A stretch of 64,000 nucleotides of DNA from Coniella vitis (Eukaryota; Ascomycota; Sordariomycetes; Diaporthales; Schizoparmaceae), in the NCBI GenBank assembly GCA_011317545.1, contig WUJK01000006.1:1736001-1800000 (forward strand), given 5' to 3'. This document shows, piece by piece, positions 46,157 to 59,176 of this stretch. A model generated the notes under the pieces. The model saw nothing but the letters and a program-made list of their open reading frames with translations, ran no database searches and was not told the origin of the DNA. Within the stretch, counting starts at the first letter, position 1. Every line of letters starts with the position of its first letter. The position numbers and the translations under genes are program-made.

Positions 46157-47876
46157 AGTGATGATAATGTTGGAAAAGAACAAGCAGATACTGGGCTGGT
46201 GTTCGTGCGCGGAGAGATAAATGGTGTGGTATGTGTTGATATTGAGTCTGAACAAGAAGAGACAAAGGGCAAAGGAGCCCGGGAGTCCTTTTGTCGCCCA
46301 GTCAAAGGTGTTTACTCGCGCAAAAAAGGACAGCCAAGTAAATAGCCCACAAAACGGCAGGAGCTATGTGTGCACCAAGCAGTTGACGTCAAGCACACTA
46401 ACGAAAAGTATAGGAAGTGACGATCAAACAGCGGCCGATCCAAGAGGAAAGGATTGCCGCAGAATGTCTCTGGCTAGAAAACGCCGACGAAAATGGACAT
46501 AGCATTAGAGCAGCCACCACGGGAAATACGCAACGAGTGGAAGGGCTTTGGGGGTTTTCTTTGATTTTCTCGGTCTTCTTTGTGCCGTGAGGGGAGAAGT
46601 GAGCAAGGTTCCTGGCTCCTGTTGGCCGTTAAAACAGCACCGCTGAGGTGTACACATCAGGAAAGGGCAAGGCACAAATACCCGGAGCATTCGGGGGCTA
46701 AACACGAACCCCAACATGCCAAAGCAGAAAGCAACAGGCTTCCAGGCAAGGTAGGGTCAGATAGCGAACTTCAAGCGAGGGTGTGGCGGCAGGGCTGCTT
46801 GATCTGCCTGCCTTGGGAGAAACCGTTTGTAATAGCGGCTGTGGAATGTGCCACTCACATACTGTAGAACCAATAGACGCACTCCAGTACCTACTCGGGC
46901 GCTTTCAAAGCTGGCACACGGTTGTGGTAGCCAAGATCGACCCGTTCTGCCGTGCCGCCGTTTCGTTTCCTCGGTGTCTCCCTCGTGCCAAACGGGCCGG
47001 CCACGGGCACGGGCACGGGCACGGGCACCAGCCGTCGCTCGAGGTGTGGCATGGAGGACCAGTAGCGTAGACATGGAAGTTTGTGCGACTGTCTGCCGAG
47101 TTGGCGGACTCATCAGTGTGGTCTGTGGGCAAGATGATCCCATCTTCAGCGGGTGGAAGTCTCGAGGTCCAGGCCCGTGTTGGAGCCCCTGGCAAGCAAA
47201 GTGTAGTACTATGTATGTACAGGGCCCCACCCCCGGATTCTTGGTGGATCGCATCCTGGTAAAAAGCGGGTCCTGGGCTTGATCCGTAGGTACTATGTAC
47301 TATGTACCCTGGGGGGACAATGAAAAATACACCCAGCGGCAAGCGCTACCTAGTCATTAGTAATTACCTCGCCAACTATCGCGAACATGGACTTGTTGTG
47401 AAAACCGTGAAAAGATACGTAATGAATAACTCATGTTATTGGAGGCAGAAACCAGGCGCAGGGATCGCAGCTTATTGCCCTTTCTAGCAGGTGTGCGTTC
47501 TACGTATACCTAGTAAGCACAATACGCGCCCACCACGTCGAATACGAGAAGCTCCGGGAGACAGTAACAGCCCTTCCAATTGAATCACCGTGTATATCAT
47601 ATTTCCGTATACATGTACGTTCCAATAATGAGCCGTTGCATCATTGACAAACGCCTTGTTTCGTCCGTGCATGTAGGCTAACATGTGTACTATCATGCAG
47701 CTTATCCTTCAGTCCAATCGAGCCGATGAGCCCCATTACTTGCGTTTCTACCTGTTGGTTCACCTTGAGCCCACTTTCTATATGCAATGTGACCGACGCC
47801 GGCTTCAAGACAGGCATCCCCGTCTGGTGTGTTTTCTTGCGTGAACCACGTTTGTTGTCCTTGTTGTTCCACTGCC
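46157..47876. other. 1.7-kb intergenic region, no supportable gene
   Basis: Upstream region of GH17 and downstream of the ABC transporter (both minus). It contains a GGGCAC hexamer repeat on the plus strand at about 47003-47029 and two CATAGTA-family copies (47203-47220, 47289-47309). Overlapping frames on both strands here owe their length to the GC-rich repeat. Confidence 0.5.
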
Positions 47877-50800
47877 TTACTCCAATACGCGGTTCTCGTC
47901 GGAAAAGATGGCCTCTAGCTCCTGCACCTCGCCGCTGTGTTGTACCATCTCGTGGAATGAGCTTCTGGCTTGGAACAGATCCCTGGGCGAGCCGACTCTG
48001 TAGTAATGCCTTTGAGTTAGTCATCTTTCTTGTGTGTAGCAGCTCCAGCTAGGCAATGGAAAGAACGGAAAGAAAGGAAAAGAGGAAAGAAAGGTACAAA
48101 ACACAAGACCAGTTCAAGACTCGACTTACTCAAGGACCCGACCCCCACCCATAACAACCACACTGTCATAGTCCGCAATTGTGCGCAGTCGGTGCGCGAT
48201 CGTGACCAGCGTCCGGTCTCGTCCTGTCGCAAACAGCTCCTGTCGCAGAACCGCCTGAATCCCTTCGTCTGTCTCATAGTCCATGCTCGCCGTCGCCTCG
48301 TCCAAAAGCATGAGCTTGCTGCGTCGCACAAGCGCTCGACAGAGGCTGAGCACCTGCCGCTGGCCATGGCTAAAGTTCTCACCCTTGGCGTCGACCGGTG
48401 CGTCCAGGCGGAGACCAGACGCAGATGCAGCTACAGCTTCGAGTGCCGACGGCTTCACGCTCGCAGAGAGCAGCGGTGTTTCCTCAGTCACTGGGAGCTG
48501 AGCTTCGCCAGATGCATCGACAGCAGTGAAACCAGCAGTCACGGCTTCATCAGCCTGGCCTTCTCGGTCCCGGAATTGAAAGCTGGCAATGCCTTCACAA
48601 TTACGCAGCGCGTGTTGCAGCACTTCCTGGTCGATGACATTTGCAGGATCCAGATTGGAACCAACAGTGCCATTAAACAAGACCGCCTCTTGGGGAATGA
48701 TGGTGAGTGCATCCCGCAGCCGTTTGCGAGGAATGTTGGTAATATCTACGCCGTCGTAGAGCACCTGTCCTTTGACAATGTGGGTGAAACGCAGCAGGGT
48801 CAAGACCAGCGTTGACTTTCCAGACCCCGTGCGGCCAATAACAGCGACACGAGACCCAGCTGGGAAGGTGAGGTTGATGTCTTTGAGAATGTCCGGGCCA
48901 TCTGGATCGTACCGAACCGTGACGTTGCGAAATTCAATGGATCCCGTGCGCGGCCACTCCGCAGGAACCAGTACAGGTGAAGACGAGTCAAGTTGCAAGT
49001 GCCCCTCTTGCTTCGCGGGAGTCTTTTCCTCAGGCTCAAGTGCAGCATACTCGCGCACGCGGTGGAAGCTCTGCAACTCAACCTCGAGCTCATTCAGCAA
49101 GCGGACCAGATACAGGATGGCATCGGAGAGACCACCGGCAGTAATAAGCGAAAAGCCCACGAGGCCTGCAGAGAGACTATCAGTTCTCGAAATGGCAATC
49201 ACGCCCGCGAAAACCGTCACGATTGCCGTGGCAAAGTCAATACGCACGGCTACCCAACGATTCAGGTTGTAGCTGGTCTCGCTCGAGCGGGTAAACGAGC
49301 GAAGACGTTCGGCCAACAAGTCGCCAAAAGCCTGGGGAACCCCCCTGCGTGCTCGGATAATTTGCATGCCTACCATGTCGTCGGCGAATTGGCTGAAAAC
49401 TGGACTCTGCGAGGACTGCACTAGGCGCTTGACCACAACGGCTGTGCGCGTGTACATTTCACCTGCGATGAAGCCGACCACGCAACTGACGAAGCCAGGG
49501 AGAATGAAGATGGGCATGATGGAGGTCACGGCTCCCAGCCGCACAATCACGGTTGCCAGGAGCTCCATTGTGCCTTGTAATTCGCGGTAGAGCATATTGT
49601 CTAACGAAGCCATGTCTCGAGAGAAGCGGTTTACAACTCGGCCAGTCGGTGTGTTCTGTGTCGACGAAATGAGCCCAAACATTCCAAGGGAACAACACCA
49701 TGGGTTTGAGAATAACTCACCTTAAACCATGCCAATGGCGCGTTGAGAACACTACTGACAAAACTCGCATGCAGTCTTTTGGCTGCTTGCCACCCGCCGT
49801 TTGCGTAGACCAGGAAGACGAGCCCTTCAAAAGCCATAGCACCGAGAGTGAGTGCGATATAAATCCCGAGATAAAAAGAAACATCTCTGGCCTGCCCGCC
49901 GGCGTCCTCATCAATCCAATGACTCACCCAGAGGTTGACGGAAAGGGAGAGGCCGCAGCCAACAAAAGACATCACAATCGCAAGAATGGCGTACCAGAAG
50001 CCCCCAAAATAAGTCATGTAGTGGAAGACGGATAGGCGCCCGCTCGAACCGGATGCTTCCATTTCAGCCTTGATGTCGTCTTTCTTGGAAGGCGTTGACT
50101 TCTTATTTTTGGTGTCGTCTTGTAAAGACGCGCCGTTACTGCCCGAAACACCATTCTCGGGGTTTCGGCTTGCTTCCTGCACGTCTTTGTTGAGATGGAT
50201 AGGAGTGCGAACGATGCCAATGTTCTGGTCAACACTAATGATCTTGCCGTCTTCGAGCTTCACAGCAAGATCCGATTGCTGCGCAATCCAGGTGATCTGA
50301 GTCACGAGGACGACCGTCCGTCCCTTCAATAAGTCGCCGCAGAAGCAATGCTCCCAGACTGAAGCCGCCGTCTTGGCATCGAGGGCGGAGAATATGTCGT
50401 CGAGCAGCAGAAGCGGCGCCTTAGAGTACAGCGCCCGAGCCAAGGCCACTCGAGCCTTCTGCCCGCCGGACAAGGCTGTGCCATTTTCGCCGACTTCAGT
50501 CTCGTCGCCGTCCGTGAGCTCATTCAGGTCTTCGGGCAGGCAGCATGCCTCAATGATGCGCTTGTAGCGAACATCTTCGTACGCCGAGTTGAAGAGGATG
50601 TTACTCTTGATTGAGGCGTTCTGTAGCCAGGCTGTCTGCGAGGCGAATGCCACATCGCCAGGTCGCACCACCTCGCCTCTCTCTTTGATCGTCTCGCCGA
50701 GGATGGAGAGCAGTAGTGTCGTCTTGCCGGAGCCAGAGGCGCCCTGGACAGTGTTGAGGCCTCCCTCAACGAAATCGATGGACACATTTTCCAAGGTGAA

Positions 50801-52803
50801 GTTTGTCCCCTTGGTGCGACGGAAAGTGGCATCTTTGATTCGCAGCGGACCCTCGGGATACTGGATCATGGGGGTGGTATTGTTGAAGTACCGGTCCAAG
50901 CGCTCAATGGAAATCCATGCATTGGTCGCATTCCTGGAGAGATAGCTGAGCATGTTGACGTTATTCCTCAGGATCGTGAGCAGCGAAAGTGCCGTAAAGG
51001 CGATCTCTGCGGTAAGCGGTTGCTTGAGAACTGCCGTGTAAAGGACAAACATGACTACAAGGGAAACTGCGGGCATCAGCTCTGTTGCTTGGTTGATAAC
51101 AAGCCACAGCAGAGAAATGTGCCACAGCACCTTTTGTTCTGCGTTGCGGGCGCGGCCAATGATTTGCGCCATGGCGTCCTCCCATGCAAAATACTTGATG
51201 GTCCGCACCGAACCTAGATATTCGGAAATGAGCGAGATGCGTGCGTCCTGCGCCGCCTTGACTTCGCGCTGTGACTTTCCCATGAGCTGTGATATACGCA
51301 TTGGTATGGGTAGCCCCAGGGCCAGCAAGACCGCGCCGACCACCGCAGGCCAGCCCATGATCCTGTACAATCCGACAAAGGACAAAGTGGCGCCAAGTGG
51401 GCAGGCAATGCCCATGAGCAGCACATCACGCCCGTTTGTAATGGCGTCGATGTCACCCCCCATAAGGTTCTGTAGTTGGCCTGCGTACGTTGTTTTGTTG
51501 GCTGTAGCCGCCTGGCGCTGCTTGTCATTGAGCACGTCGCCCTCGAGTTCCATGGATGACATGGCGCGGTGGTAGATTTCCTGTGTTATACCCACTTTGA
51601 CGCGCACAATAAGACGTGTCGAGGTGAAGATGTATTGCTGGAAGGCGACGGTATGGATCATGGGACCCAAGAAAAGAAGGAGGAGCCAAGCGACCGGATG
51701 CAGCTTGGCGGCCTCAGGGTCAGAGATGTAGGCAAGCAGCTGGTACATGGCGAATGGGGAGACAAGTTCCGCAAGGCTCCGTACAGCAGCATAGGTAATC
51801 ATAAGACTGAGTTCCTTACGCAGATAACGCGTCAAGAACCAGAGCGTCGAGGTGCTGTTCTGGCGGCAGTCTTGGGCTTTGGTCAGAAGGTATAGAGGCT
51901 CATCGTACCAGGGCAGCGGTGGCAGCTCGTCCAGCTCGATGGATCGGCGACAGCCTGTGTAGAAGCATGAGTATCATCTCAACATGCGAATAGGATGCTT
52001 TGGCCCTGACGCGAGAGAGAGAAGTTTGTGGGAATTCGTCTAGACGTACCCTTCCATACAATGGGAGTCAGCCATTCAAAAGTTAACACCGCGTTCCACC
52101 AACTGCATACTTCCTCCGGCGTAGGACCGGCTGCTATCGAGCGCTGGAGGAAGTCGTATTTGCCTGGCGGAGGATACCACTCGCGCGGGGTAAAGAGGGC
52201 TATGAGAAGAGCAGCGGTGAGCGAGACCAAAGTCCCGACGGTGATATTTGCTGGGCGGTATGTAGCATGAAGCTCAAGCATAGGCAGGAGCTCGACTATT
52301 GCAAGAAGCAAAAAAGAGCCGCCAGTCAGAAAATTGACCTGATGAAGGGCAGTGTGCCGCCATGTCAGGTCATTGGCGAGGCGTGTGAGCGAAAGCAGGA
52401 TGGCGCAGGCTATGAGGGAAGCGGTGTACCATTGCTCAAAATCTCCTCGAGCAGCCGCTATGATGGCGCAGGCTAAGGCGGCGATTCGAGCAGCGTGAGA
52501 CGGCACCTCGTAGCGCTTGCGGATACGGGATGCCTTGACCTTTACGGTGTAGCCAGCTTTGGCGTTTCTTGAATAGTAGATGGCGGCGGCAGTCCAGAGC
52601 ACTGCGATGGCAAGGAGTGAAATGTGCAAATAGCCTGTTCTGACGGCGTGAGTAAGGTCCGAAATCCATCCCACCCCTGGTTCGCTGTGAATGGCAGCGT
52701 AATTAGCTTTCAACAATCCACCAGATTCGAGGCCCTGTCCCATAAACACAGCCATAGATGTCTTGTACAGGCTTTGTGGCACAAATTCCGAAATCTGCAG
52801 CAT
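47877..52803 (-). CDS. ABCC (MRP)-type full ABC transporter
   Basis: Minus-strand exons 52803-52050, 51954-49721, 49655-48130 and 47997-47877 (introns of 95, 65 and 132 bp) total 4635 nt, a clean 1544-residue frame. Order: an N-terminal membrane domain, TMD1, NBD1 (Walker A GASGSGKTT near residue 656, signature LSGGQKAR, Walker B LLLLDDIFSALD), a hydrophilic linker with KNKKSTPSKKDD, TMD2 (NTPTGRVVNRFSRDM spans an intron), and NBD2 (Walker A GRTGSGKST near 1268, signature-like FSHGQRQ, Walker B LMLLDEATASMD). NBD2 carries a ~70-residue insertion before its signature. The last exon encodes VGSPRDLFQARSSFHEMV. Such pumps export conjugates or drugs. The start is uncertain: MAVF at 52755 is an alternative, and an additional 5' exon is possible. 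Confidence 0.9.
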
Positions 52804-54030
52804 GACTTACCTTGACAGGACTTGTAAGGCTGCGTGATGATGCTCGAGACGAGGCGGAAGCAACGCCTCGGCGCGCATCCGTATGGTAGCCCACAAAGCC
52901 TCCATTCTCATTGCTCACTGACCTCTAGAATGCAGAGGCGAGACGGCTCCGACCAAGTTGGAAAGGTTCAAGGACGATGGAACTTTGTTTAAATAAGCAT
53001 GTACGGGAATAGGAGGAGACAGAGGACGGATGGGTAAGGGTAGTTGTTGACCCGTGTGAAAGACAGCCTATTCACTGTCCAGATTACTGTAGCAAAAGCA
53101 TGGCTGCTTACGCGTGTATAGTATAGGCAGCGACAAAACAGAGCATAGTGCTTACTTGGATACAGAATATTATAAATGCAATGTCACTCGGCATATTGTG
53201 TTCGCGGCTGCACTCGATAGCTGTAGCCGGGCCAGAGACCCTGCAGAAGCTTTGATTGCCGCAGCACATTCTCGACAGGGAACGATGGCATTTTGCAAGC
53301 CCGCGTCCTGATGAATGCACTGTGAGGAGGATTGGGTGAAACGATCGCGGCGCATTAGTCGTTGAGTTGCCCTGGGGCTGAACGAGTCGCTGGCTGTCCG
53401 GAGACCAGACGAGTCCTTGCGGTTGCGAACAACGCCATTGGACGAATGAAGGTTGAGCGTCCACTTCATCACCTTGACAAGGGCACCGTCGTCTCTGGGA
53501 CACGAACCCGCTCTGAATAGCGTGCACAAGGCGAGATCACATTGTGCTACTGAGTGCTGCTGGTCAGCCCTGTGGCAAACAAAAGGACCGCGTGTTGCAG
53601 GCCAGAGGGAGCAATTCGCAATTGCCCCAACGCAGCACAGCACCAGCTCAAAACAAATCACCAAGAGGGGCGGATCGGCATGCCTGCCATGCCAGTCTTA
53701 CATGCATATTTGTGGGGGTTGACGCTTGCCTTGAATCGCTCGCCGTTGCCAGCAATCTACATTCGACGTGAGAAAGCATCGCGCTGATTGGACATGGGAA
53801 TAAAGTCAGCCACATGCTGAAGCTCGAACTGCCCCTGGCTGCATATTCTGAAGAGAACTAGTGGCAGCCTATGGCACAATTGGGCAGGTGGAAAGCCATG
53901 CGATATAATTCATGGTGCAGAATGGCCGTGGTGACTAGAAAGATGATTCCGTGAGTGTTTGCACACTGTGGTGTATCGTGACGAGCACCTTCGCTTTGCT
54001 ACGGTTCGTGCCGACGGCACGGCAAAGAGA
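52804..54030. other. Upstream region of the ABC transporter up to the AT-rich block
   Basis: Minus-strand frames at 52703-52918 and 53108-53664 might contribute 5' exons to the transporter, but none joins convincingly in phase with a family-like start. Base composition changes abruptly at about 54030. Confidence 0.45.
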
Positions 54031-54328
54031 ATATAAGAATATTTTTAATAATAAAATTTATTCTTTATAGCTTTTAGAAAAACTAAGAATAAGATTATAT
54101 TAATATATTCTATTATTATATTAAAGAAAATTTAAAACTTAAATTTAATATATTTAAGATATTTATATATAAAACTAAATTTTAAAATATTATAAATTAT
54201 ATTATTATTAATTAAATTAATAATAATACTTTTCTATTTATTTATTATTTAAATTATTTATTTCGTTTATAAGTATATCTATATATATATATATATATTT
54301 TTTTATTTTATATTTATATTTAATAAGA

Positions 54329-54387
54329 TATATTAAGTTTCTCTTTATATATAATACTATTTTATATATAAAGAGAAACTTAATATA
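54329..54387. repeat. Perfect hairpin, 26-bp arms and 7-base loop
   Basis: Arm 54329-54354 (containing AAGTTTCTCTTTATAT) is the exact reverse complement of arm 54362-54387 (containing ATATAAAGAGAAACTT). The 7-base spacer reads TACTATT. Its arms contain non-TA bases, so this is more than simple TA repeat. Confidence 0.8.
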
Positions 54388-54564
54388 TAATTTTATAAGT
54401 TTTATTAATTTATAATATTATTTCTTTATTTTATATCTTTTTATCTTTTTATCTTTTTTATCTTTTTTTTTTCTTTATTTCTTTATCTTTTTATCTCTTT
54501 ATATTTTATTCTTTTATTTCTTTATCTCTTTATCTCTTTATCTTTTTATCTCTTTATTCTTTTA

Positions 54565-54697
54565 TTCTTTATATCTTTATATCTTTATATCTTTATATCT
54601 TTATATCTTTATATCTTTATATCTTTATATCTTTATATCTTTATATCTTTATATCTTTATATCTTTATATCTTTATATCTTTATATCTTTATATCTT
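54565..54697. repeat. (ATATCTTT)n microsatellite
   Basis: Roughly sixteen near-perfect 8-bp units directly left of LTR element A; degenerate CTTTTTAT-type units continue leftward to about 54440. Confidence 0.85.
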
Positions 54698-54723
54698 TTA
54701 TACTTATATCTTCATATCTTTAT

Positions 54724-54905
54724 TATTATAGGTTAGGCAGGTGCCTGGTTATTAGGGCTTAGTTACGTGGGATATAAGCCGATACGTATTTATTCGGGAG
54801 CTACGTATATATAACTCCCTTATAGCTAGACTTCCGCTCCTTAGTTTAATTAATTATAGTATATTAACCCTTACGTTTTAAGCCCTTATATATAAGCCCT
54901 TTATA
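54724..54905 (+). repeat. Left LTR of copy A
   Basis: This LTR is the better preserved of the pair: it keeps GGCAGGTGCCTGG where the right LTR reads AAGTAGGTATTTAG, and ACGTGGG where the right reads ATATAGG. All differences noticed are transitions. Confidence 0.88.
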
Positions 54906-56161
54906 TTTAATTAAACTCCTTAATAGCGAAAGATCCGTTACCTTATTATAATACCCTAGAGTAGCATATAAATACCTATCGCGCTATTTTTTATCTAATT
55001 TTATTCCCCCTCCGCTCGCTATTATAGAGTCTCTTTCCCGCTTACTTCTCTCTATACGAGAGCCGCTTAAAAGCTATAACGAACTCGATACTTAGCTTAT
55101 TAATATATATAGTAAGATCTATCGATATAGCGCTTATATAGGCGACGATCTCTCCTAAGTCTACTTTATCTACGATATAATTTCTTACGATCTTTAGATA
55201 AAGTACTTTGCTATATATATAGAGTAGGTTTCGAGCAATAGGATTATAGTAAGCCTAACGTCTTTCCTAGAATTTATACGAAAGATACTAAAGGAACCGA
55301 ATAAAGAGTAGAAAGTTAGCTAACGCTTAATTAAACTATATTAAAGTAGCTCTAAAGCTATATTAGAATACCTAAATCGCTAGGATATAATATTCTTTAA
55401 AGTAAGAGGTACCGATTAGCTAGATAAAGTAAAGATCCTTATACTTATTATTAGCTTAAACGCTATTTCTTACATATAGCTAGACCTAATAGCTTAGCTA
55501 TAAATTTAAGTAGAGTTTATATAGCTATTATAAATATCCGATTTTATATTTATTAGTATAATAATTATACTTAAGTAGCGAATAAATAAAGGCGGAGTAA
55601 TATATAGCGGCGAATTAATAGATATAGATATTAGTATATTTAACGGTAAACCTTATAAGTATTATAATTATAGTAAGTTAGGCTATATTATATAATATTA
55701 TTTATAGCCTTATAAGAATATTATAGTAAACCTATTAGGGAGCGGCTTATAAGCTATTCCTATTTTTCGTTTAAAGGAGGATATTATATATACCTACCTT
55801 AATATAGCGGACCTTATCGACGAATTCGATACTTACGATATAATCGTATACCTCGAGGAATAGTAACTAAGCGGCGGTTAAATACTAAATTAATAGTAAA
55901 GGTATATATTCGGTTTAATTATATATTAGGGATAGACTAGGAATAATATAATTAGTTAAGTCTAAAAGCTTTACTTATAAGGTCTAAATATTTAGAGTAT
56001 TATTTAATAAAAGTAATATATATACTTTATAAAAGTAGTATTTAAATATTATTAAGTTAAAAACCCTACCTAAAGGGGATTATATATAAACCTTAGGATT
56101 ATAAGGAGAATAGCGGTTTAGGTTATTATTTCGATTAAGCTTAGTCTTAATAAAGGGGTAA

Positions 56162-56343
56162 TATTATAGGTTAAGTAGGTATTTAGTTATTAGGGCTTAG
56201 TTATATAGGATATAAGCCGATACGTATTTATTCGGGAGCTATATATATATAACTCCCTTATAGCTAAACTTCCGCTCCTTAGTTTAATTAATTATAGTAT
56301 ATTAACCCTTACGTTTTAAGCCCTTATATATAAGCCCTTTATA
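56162..56343 (+). repeat. Right LTR of copy A
   Basis: Same 182-bp length and ends as the left LTR, with more C-to-T and G-to-A changes. It is followed by the TTTAT target duplicate. Confidence 0.88.
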
Positions 56344-57194
56344 TTTATATCTTTATATTTATATTTAATTATATATTCTTTTATTTATTTAATTTTCTAT
56401 TTAATAAGTTATATTTTTTTAATTAATTAATTAATTTATATATTTATATCTTAATTACTCTTTCTAATATTATATTTTATAATTTATATAATTAGCTATT
56501 ATATAATTTATCTTTAAATTTATTAAATTATTAAATTATTTATTTATATATTTAATTTATTATTTACTTTTATATCCTTTTATTTATAAATTTATTTATT
56601 TATCTATTTCTTAATTTATTTAATTTTTAATTTATTTATTTTACGATTTATTTATTTCTTAATTTCTTAAATTATCTATTTCTCGATATATTAATTATTT
56701 TATTAATTTATAATTTTAATAACGTTTTTATATATTTATTTATATATCTTTTAATTTATTTATAATCTATTTTAATTATTAATATCTTTCTTTTATATTT
56801 TAATTATTAATCTTTTTTATTTATTTATTTTATTATTTATTAAGTTATATAATTATTATAATAATATTAAATAATATTTAATCTTAAGAGTAATAATATA
56901 AATAATATATATTATAAAGCTTAATTATAAATATTATAAATATAACTTAAGCTATTTTAATCTTTATAATATATATATTATATAATTATAATCTTTTCTT
57001 AATATAATACTTTTTAATATATAATAATATTAATAAATAGTTTTTAATAAGTAAACTTCTAATATATCCTTTAAAATCTCTTTTTATTTACTTATTTCTT
57101 TCTTTTTAAATATACTTACTTATTTATTTATTAATTTATTATTTCTTAATTATTTAATTTCTTTATTTATTTTAATATTTAATTTTTTAATATT

Positions 57195-57450
<256 letters not shown>

Positions 57451-57454
57451 TTTT

Positions 57455-57556
57455 AGAAAGGTAGCGAGAAAAGTAAATAAAAGGGTAGCTAGAAGAGTAA
57501 CTAGAAGGGTAGCTTAGAAAGGTAGCTTAGAAAGGTAGCTTAGAAAGGTAGCTTAG
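57455..57556. repeat. Minisatellite array, left part (mutated 13-bp units)
   Basis: Units of the form TAGAAAGGTAGCT repeat here, three near the right end almost perfect. They match the GGAAAGGTAGCTT units right of element B apart from G-to-A changes, so both arrays are halves of one array split by the insertion. Confidence 0.8.
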
Positions 57557-57738
57557 TATAAAGGGCTTACGTATAAGGGCTTAAAACGTAAGGGTTAATA
57601 TACTATAATTAATTAAACTAAGGAGCGGAAGTCTAGCTATAAGGGAGCTATATATATATAGCTCCCGAATAAATATATATCGGCTTATATCCTATATAAC
57701 TAAGCTTTAATAACTAGGCACCTACCTAACCTATAATA
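57557..57738 (-). repeat. Left (inner) LTR of copy B
   Basis: More heavily mutated than its partner at 58995-59176: it reads ATATATATAGCTCCC where the partner keeps GCGTATATATAGCTCCC, and ACTAGGCACCTACC where the partner keeps ACCAGGCACCTGCC. Confidence 0.87.
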
Positions 57739-58994
57739 TTACCCCCCTATTAAAACTAAGCTTAATCGAAATAATAACCTAAACCGCTATTCTCCCTATA
57801 ATCCTAAGGTTTATATATAATCCCCTTTAGGTAGGGTTTTTAATTTAATAGTATTTAAATACTACTTTTATAAAGTATATATATTACTTTTACTAGGTAA
57901 TACCTTAAGTATCTAAACCTTATAAGTAAGGCTTTTAGATTTAGCTAATTATACTATTTCTAATCCGTCCTTAATATATAATTAGACCGAATATATACCT
58001 TTACTACTAATTTAATACTTAACCGCTATTTAATTACTACTTCTTAAGGCGTACGATTATATTATAAGTATCGAATTTATCGATAAGGTCCGCTATATCG
58101 AGGTAGGTATATATAATATCCTCCTTTAAACGAAAAATAGGAATAGCTTATAAGCTACTCCTTAATAGGTTTATTATAATACTCTTATAGGGCTATAAAT
58201 AATATTATATAATATAGCCTAACTTATTATAATTATAATACTTATAAGGTTTATTATTAAATACGCTAATATCTATATTTATTAATTCGCTACTATATAT
58301 TACTCCGCTTTTACTTATTCGCTATTTAGGTATAGCTATTATACTAATAAATATAAAGTCGGATATTTATAATAGCTATATAAACTCTACCTAAGTTTAT
58401 AACTAAGCTATTAGGTTTAGCTATATACGAGAAATAGCGTTTAAGCTAATAATAAGTATAAAGATCTTTACTTTATCTAGCTAATTAATACCTCCTACTT
58501 TAAAGAGTATTATATCCTAGCGATTTAAATACTTTAATATAGCTTTAAAGCTATTTTAATATAGTTTAATTAAGTATTAGCTAGCTTTCTACTCTTTATT
58601 CGGTTCCTCTAATATCTTTCGTATAAGTTCTAGGAAAGACGCTAAGCTTATTATAATCCTACCGCTTAAAACCTACTCTATATATATAGCGAAGTACTTT
58701 ATCTAAAGATTACGAGAAATCGTATTATAGATAAAGTAGACTTAGGAGAGATTATCGCCTATATAAGCGCTATATCGATAGATCTTACTATATATATTAA
58801 TAAGCTAAGTATCGAGTTTATTATAGCTTTTAAGCGGCTTTCGTATAGAGAGAAGTAAGCGGGAAAGAGATTCTATAATAACGAGCGGAGGGGGAATAAA
58901 ATTAGGTAAAAAATAGCGCGATAAGTATTCGTATACTGCTCTAGGGTATTATAATAAGGCGACGGATCTTTCGCTATTAAGGAATTTAATTAAA

Positions 58995-59176
58995 TATAAA
59001 GGGCTTACGTATAAGGGCTTAAAACGTAAGGGTTAATATATTATAATTAATTAAACTAAGGAGCGGAAATCTAGCTATAAGGGAGCTGCGTATATATAGC
59101 TCCCGAATAAATACGTATCGGCTTATATCCTACGTAACTAAGCCTTAATAACCAGGCACCTGCCTAACCTATAATA
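58995..59176 (-). repeat. Right (outer) LTR of copy B
   Basis: The better-preserved LTR of copy B. With the left LTR of copy A it lies nearest the edge of the AT-rich block, so in both elements the outer LTR is less mutated. Confidence 0.87.

Larger units (their letters stand above)
54724..56343 (+). mobile_element. LTR element copy A, gag-only, RIP-inactivated
   Basis: Length 1620 bp. It has 182-bp direct LTRs (54724-54905 and 56162-56343), each starting TATTATAGG and ending CCTTTATA; ancestral TG...CA ends converted to TA...TA by RIP would fit. The flanking 5 bp are TTTAT on both sides (54719-54723, 56344-56348), a target duplication. A purine stretch (AATAAAGGGG) precedes the right LTR. 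The ~1.26-kb interior has stops in all frames. Allowing for C-to-T and G-to-A decay, one frame looks gag-like: a capsid-like stretch near 55367-55500, and a remnant of a CCHC zinc knuckle near 55656-55695 in which the Cys and His codons read Tyr. There is no room for pol, so it is non-autonomous. Confidence 0.88.
57557..59176 (-). mobile_element. LTR element copy B, inverted relative to copy A
   Basis: Exactly 1620 bp, as for copy A, but in the opposite orientation. LTRs span 57557-57738 and 58995-59176 (182 bp each), starting TATAAAGGG and ending CCTATAATA on the plus strand. The target duplicate CTTAG occurs at 57552-57556 and 59177-59181. The interior reads as the reverse complement of the copy A interior with scattered transition differences, including the zinc-knuckle remnant near 58205-58250. 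No intact frame remains. The insertion site lies within a 13-bp minisatellite, whose units continue on both sides. Confidence 0.88.

Noticed and set aside
52703..53664. Additional 5' exons of the ABC transporter
   Set aside because: A joint from 52703-52918 at the CAG near 52740 is in phase, but no in-frame ATG precedes it without another unsupported splice, so I kept the start at 52803.
54100..54720. Mitochondrial DNA insertion, suggested by very AT-rich sequence
   Set aside because: No recognisable mitochondrial gene or tRNA; the LTR copies show RIP-type transitions, which explain the composition.
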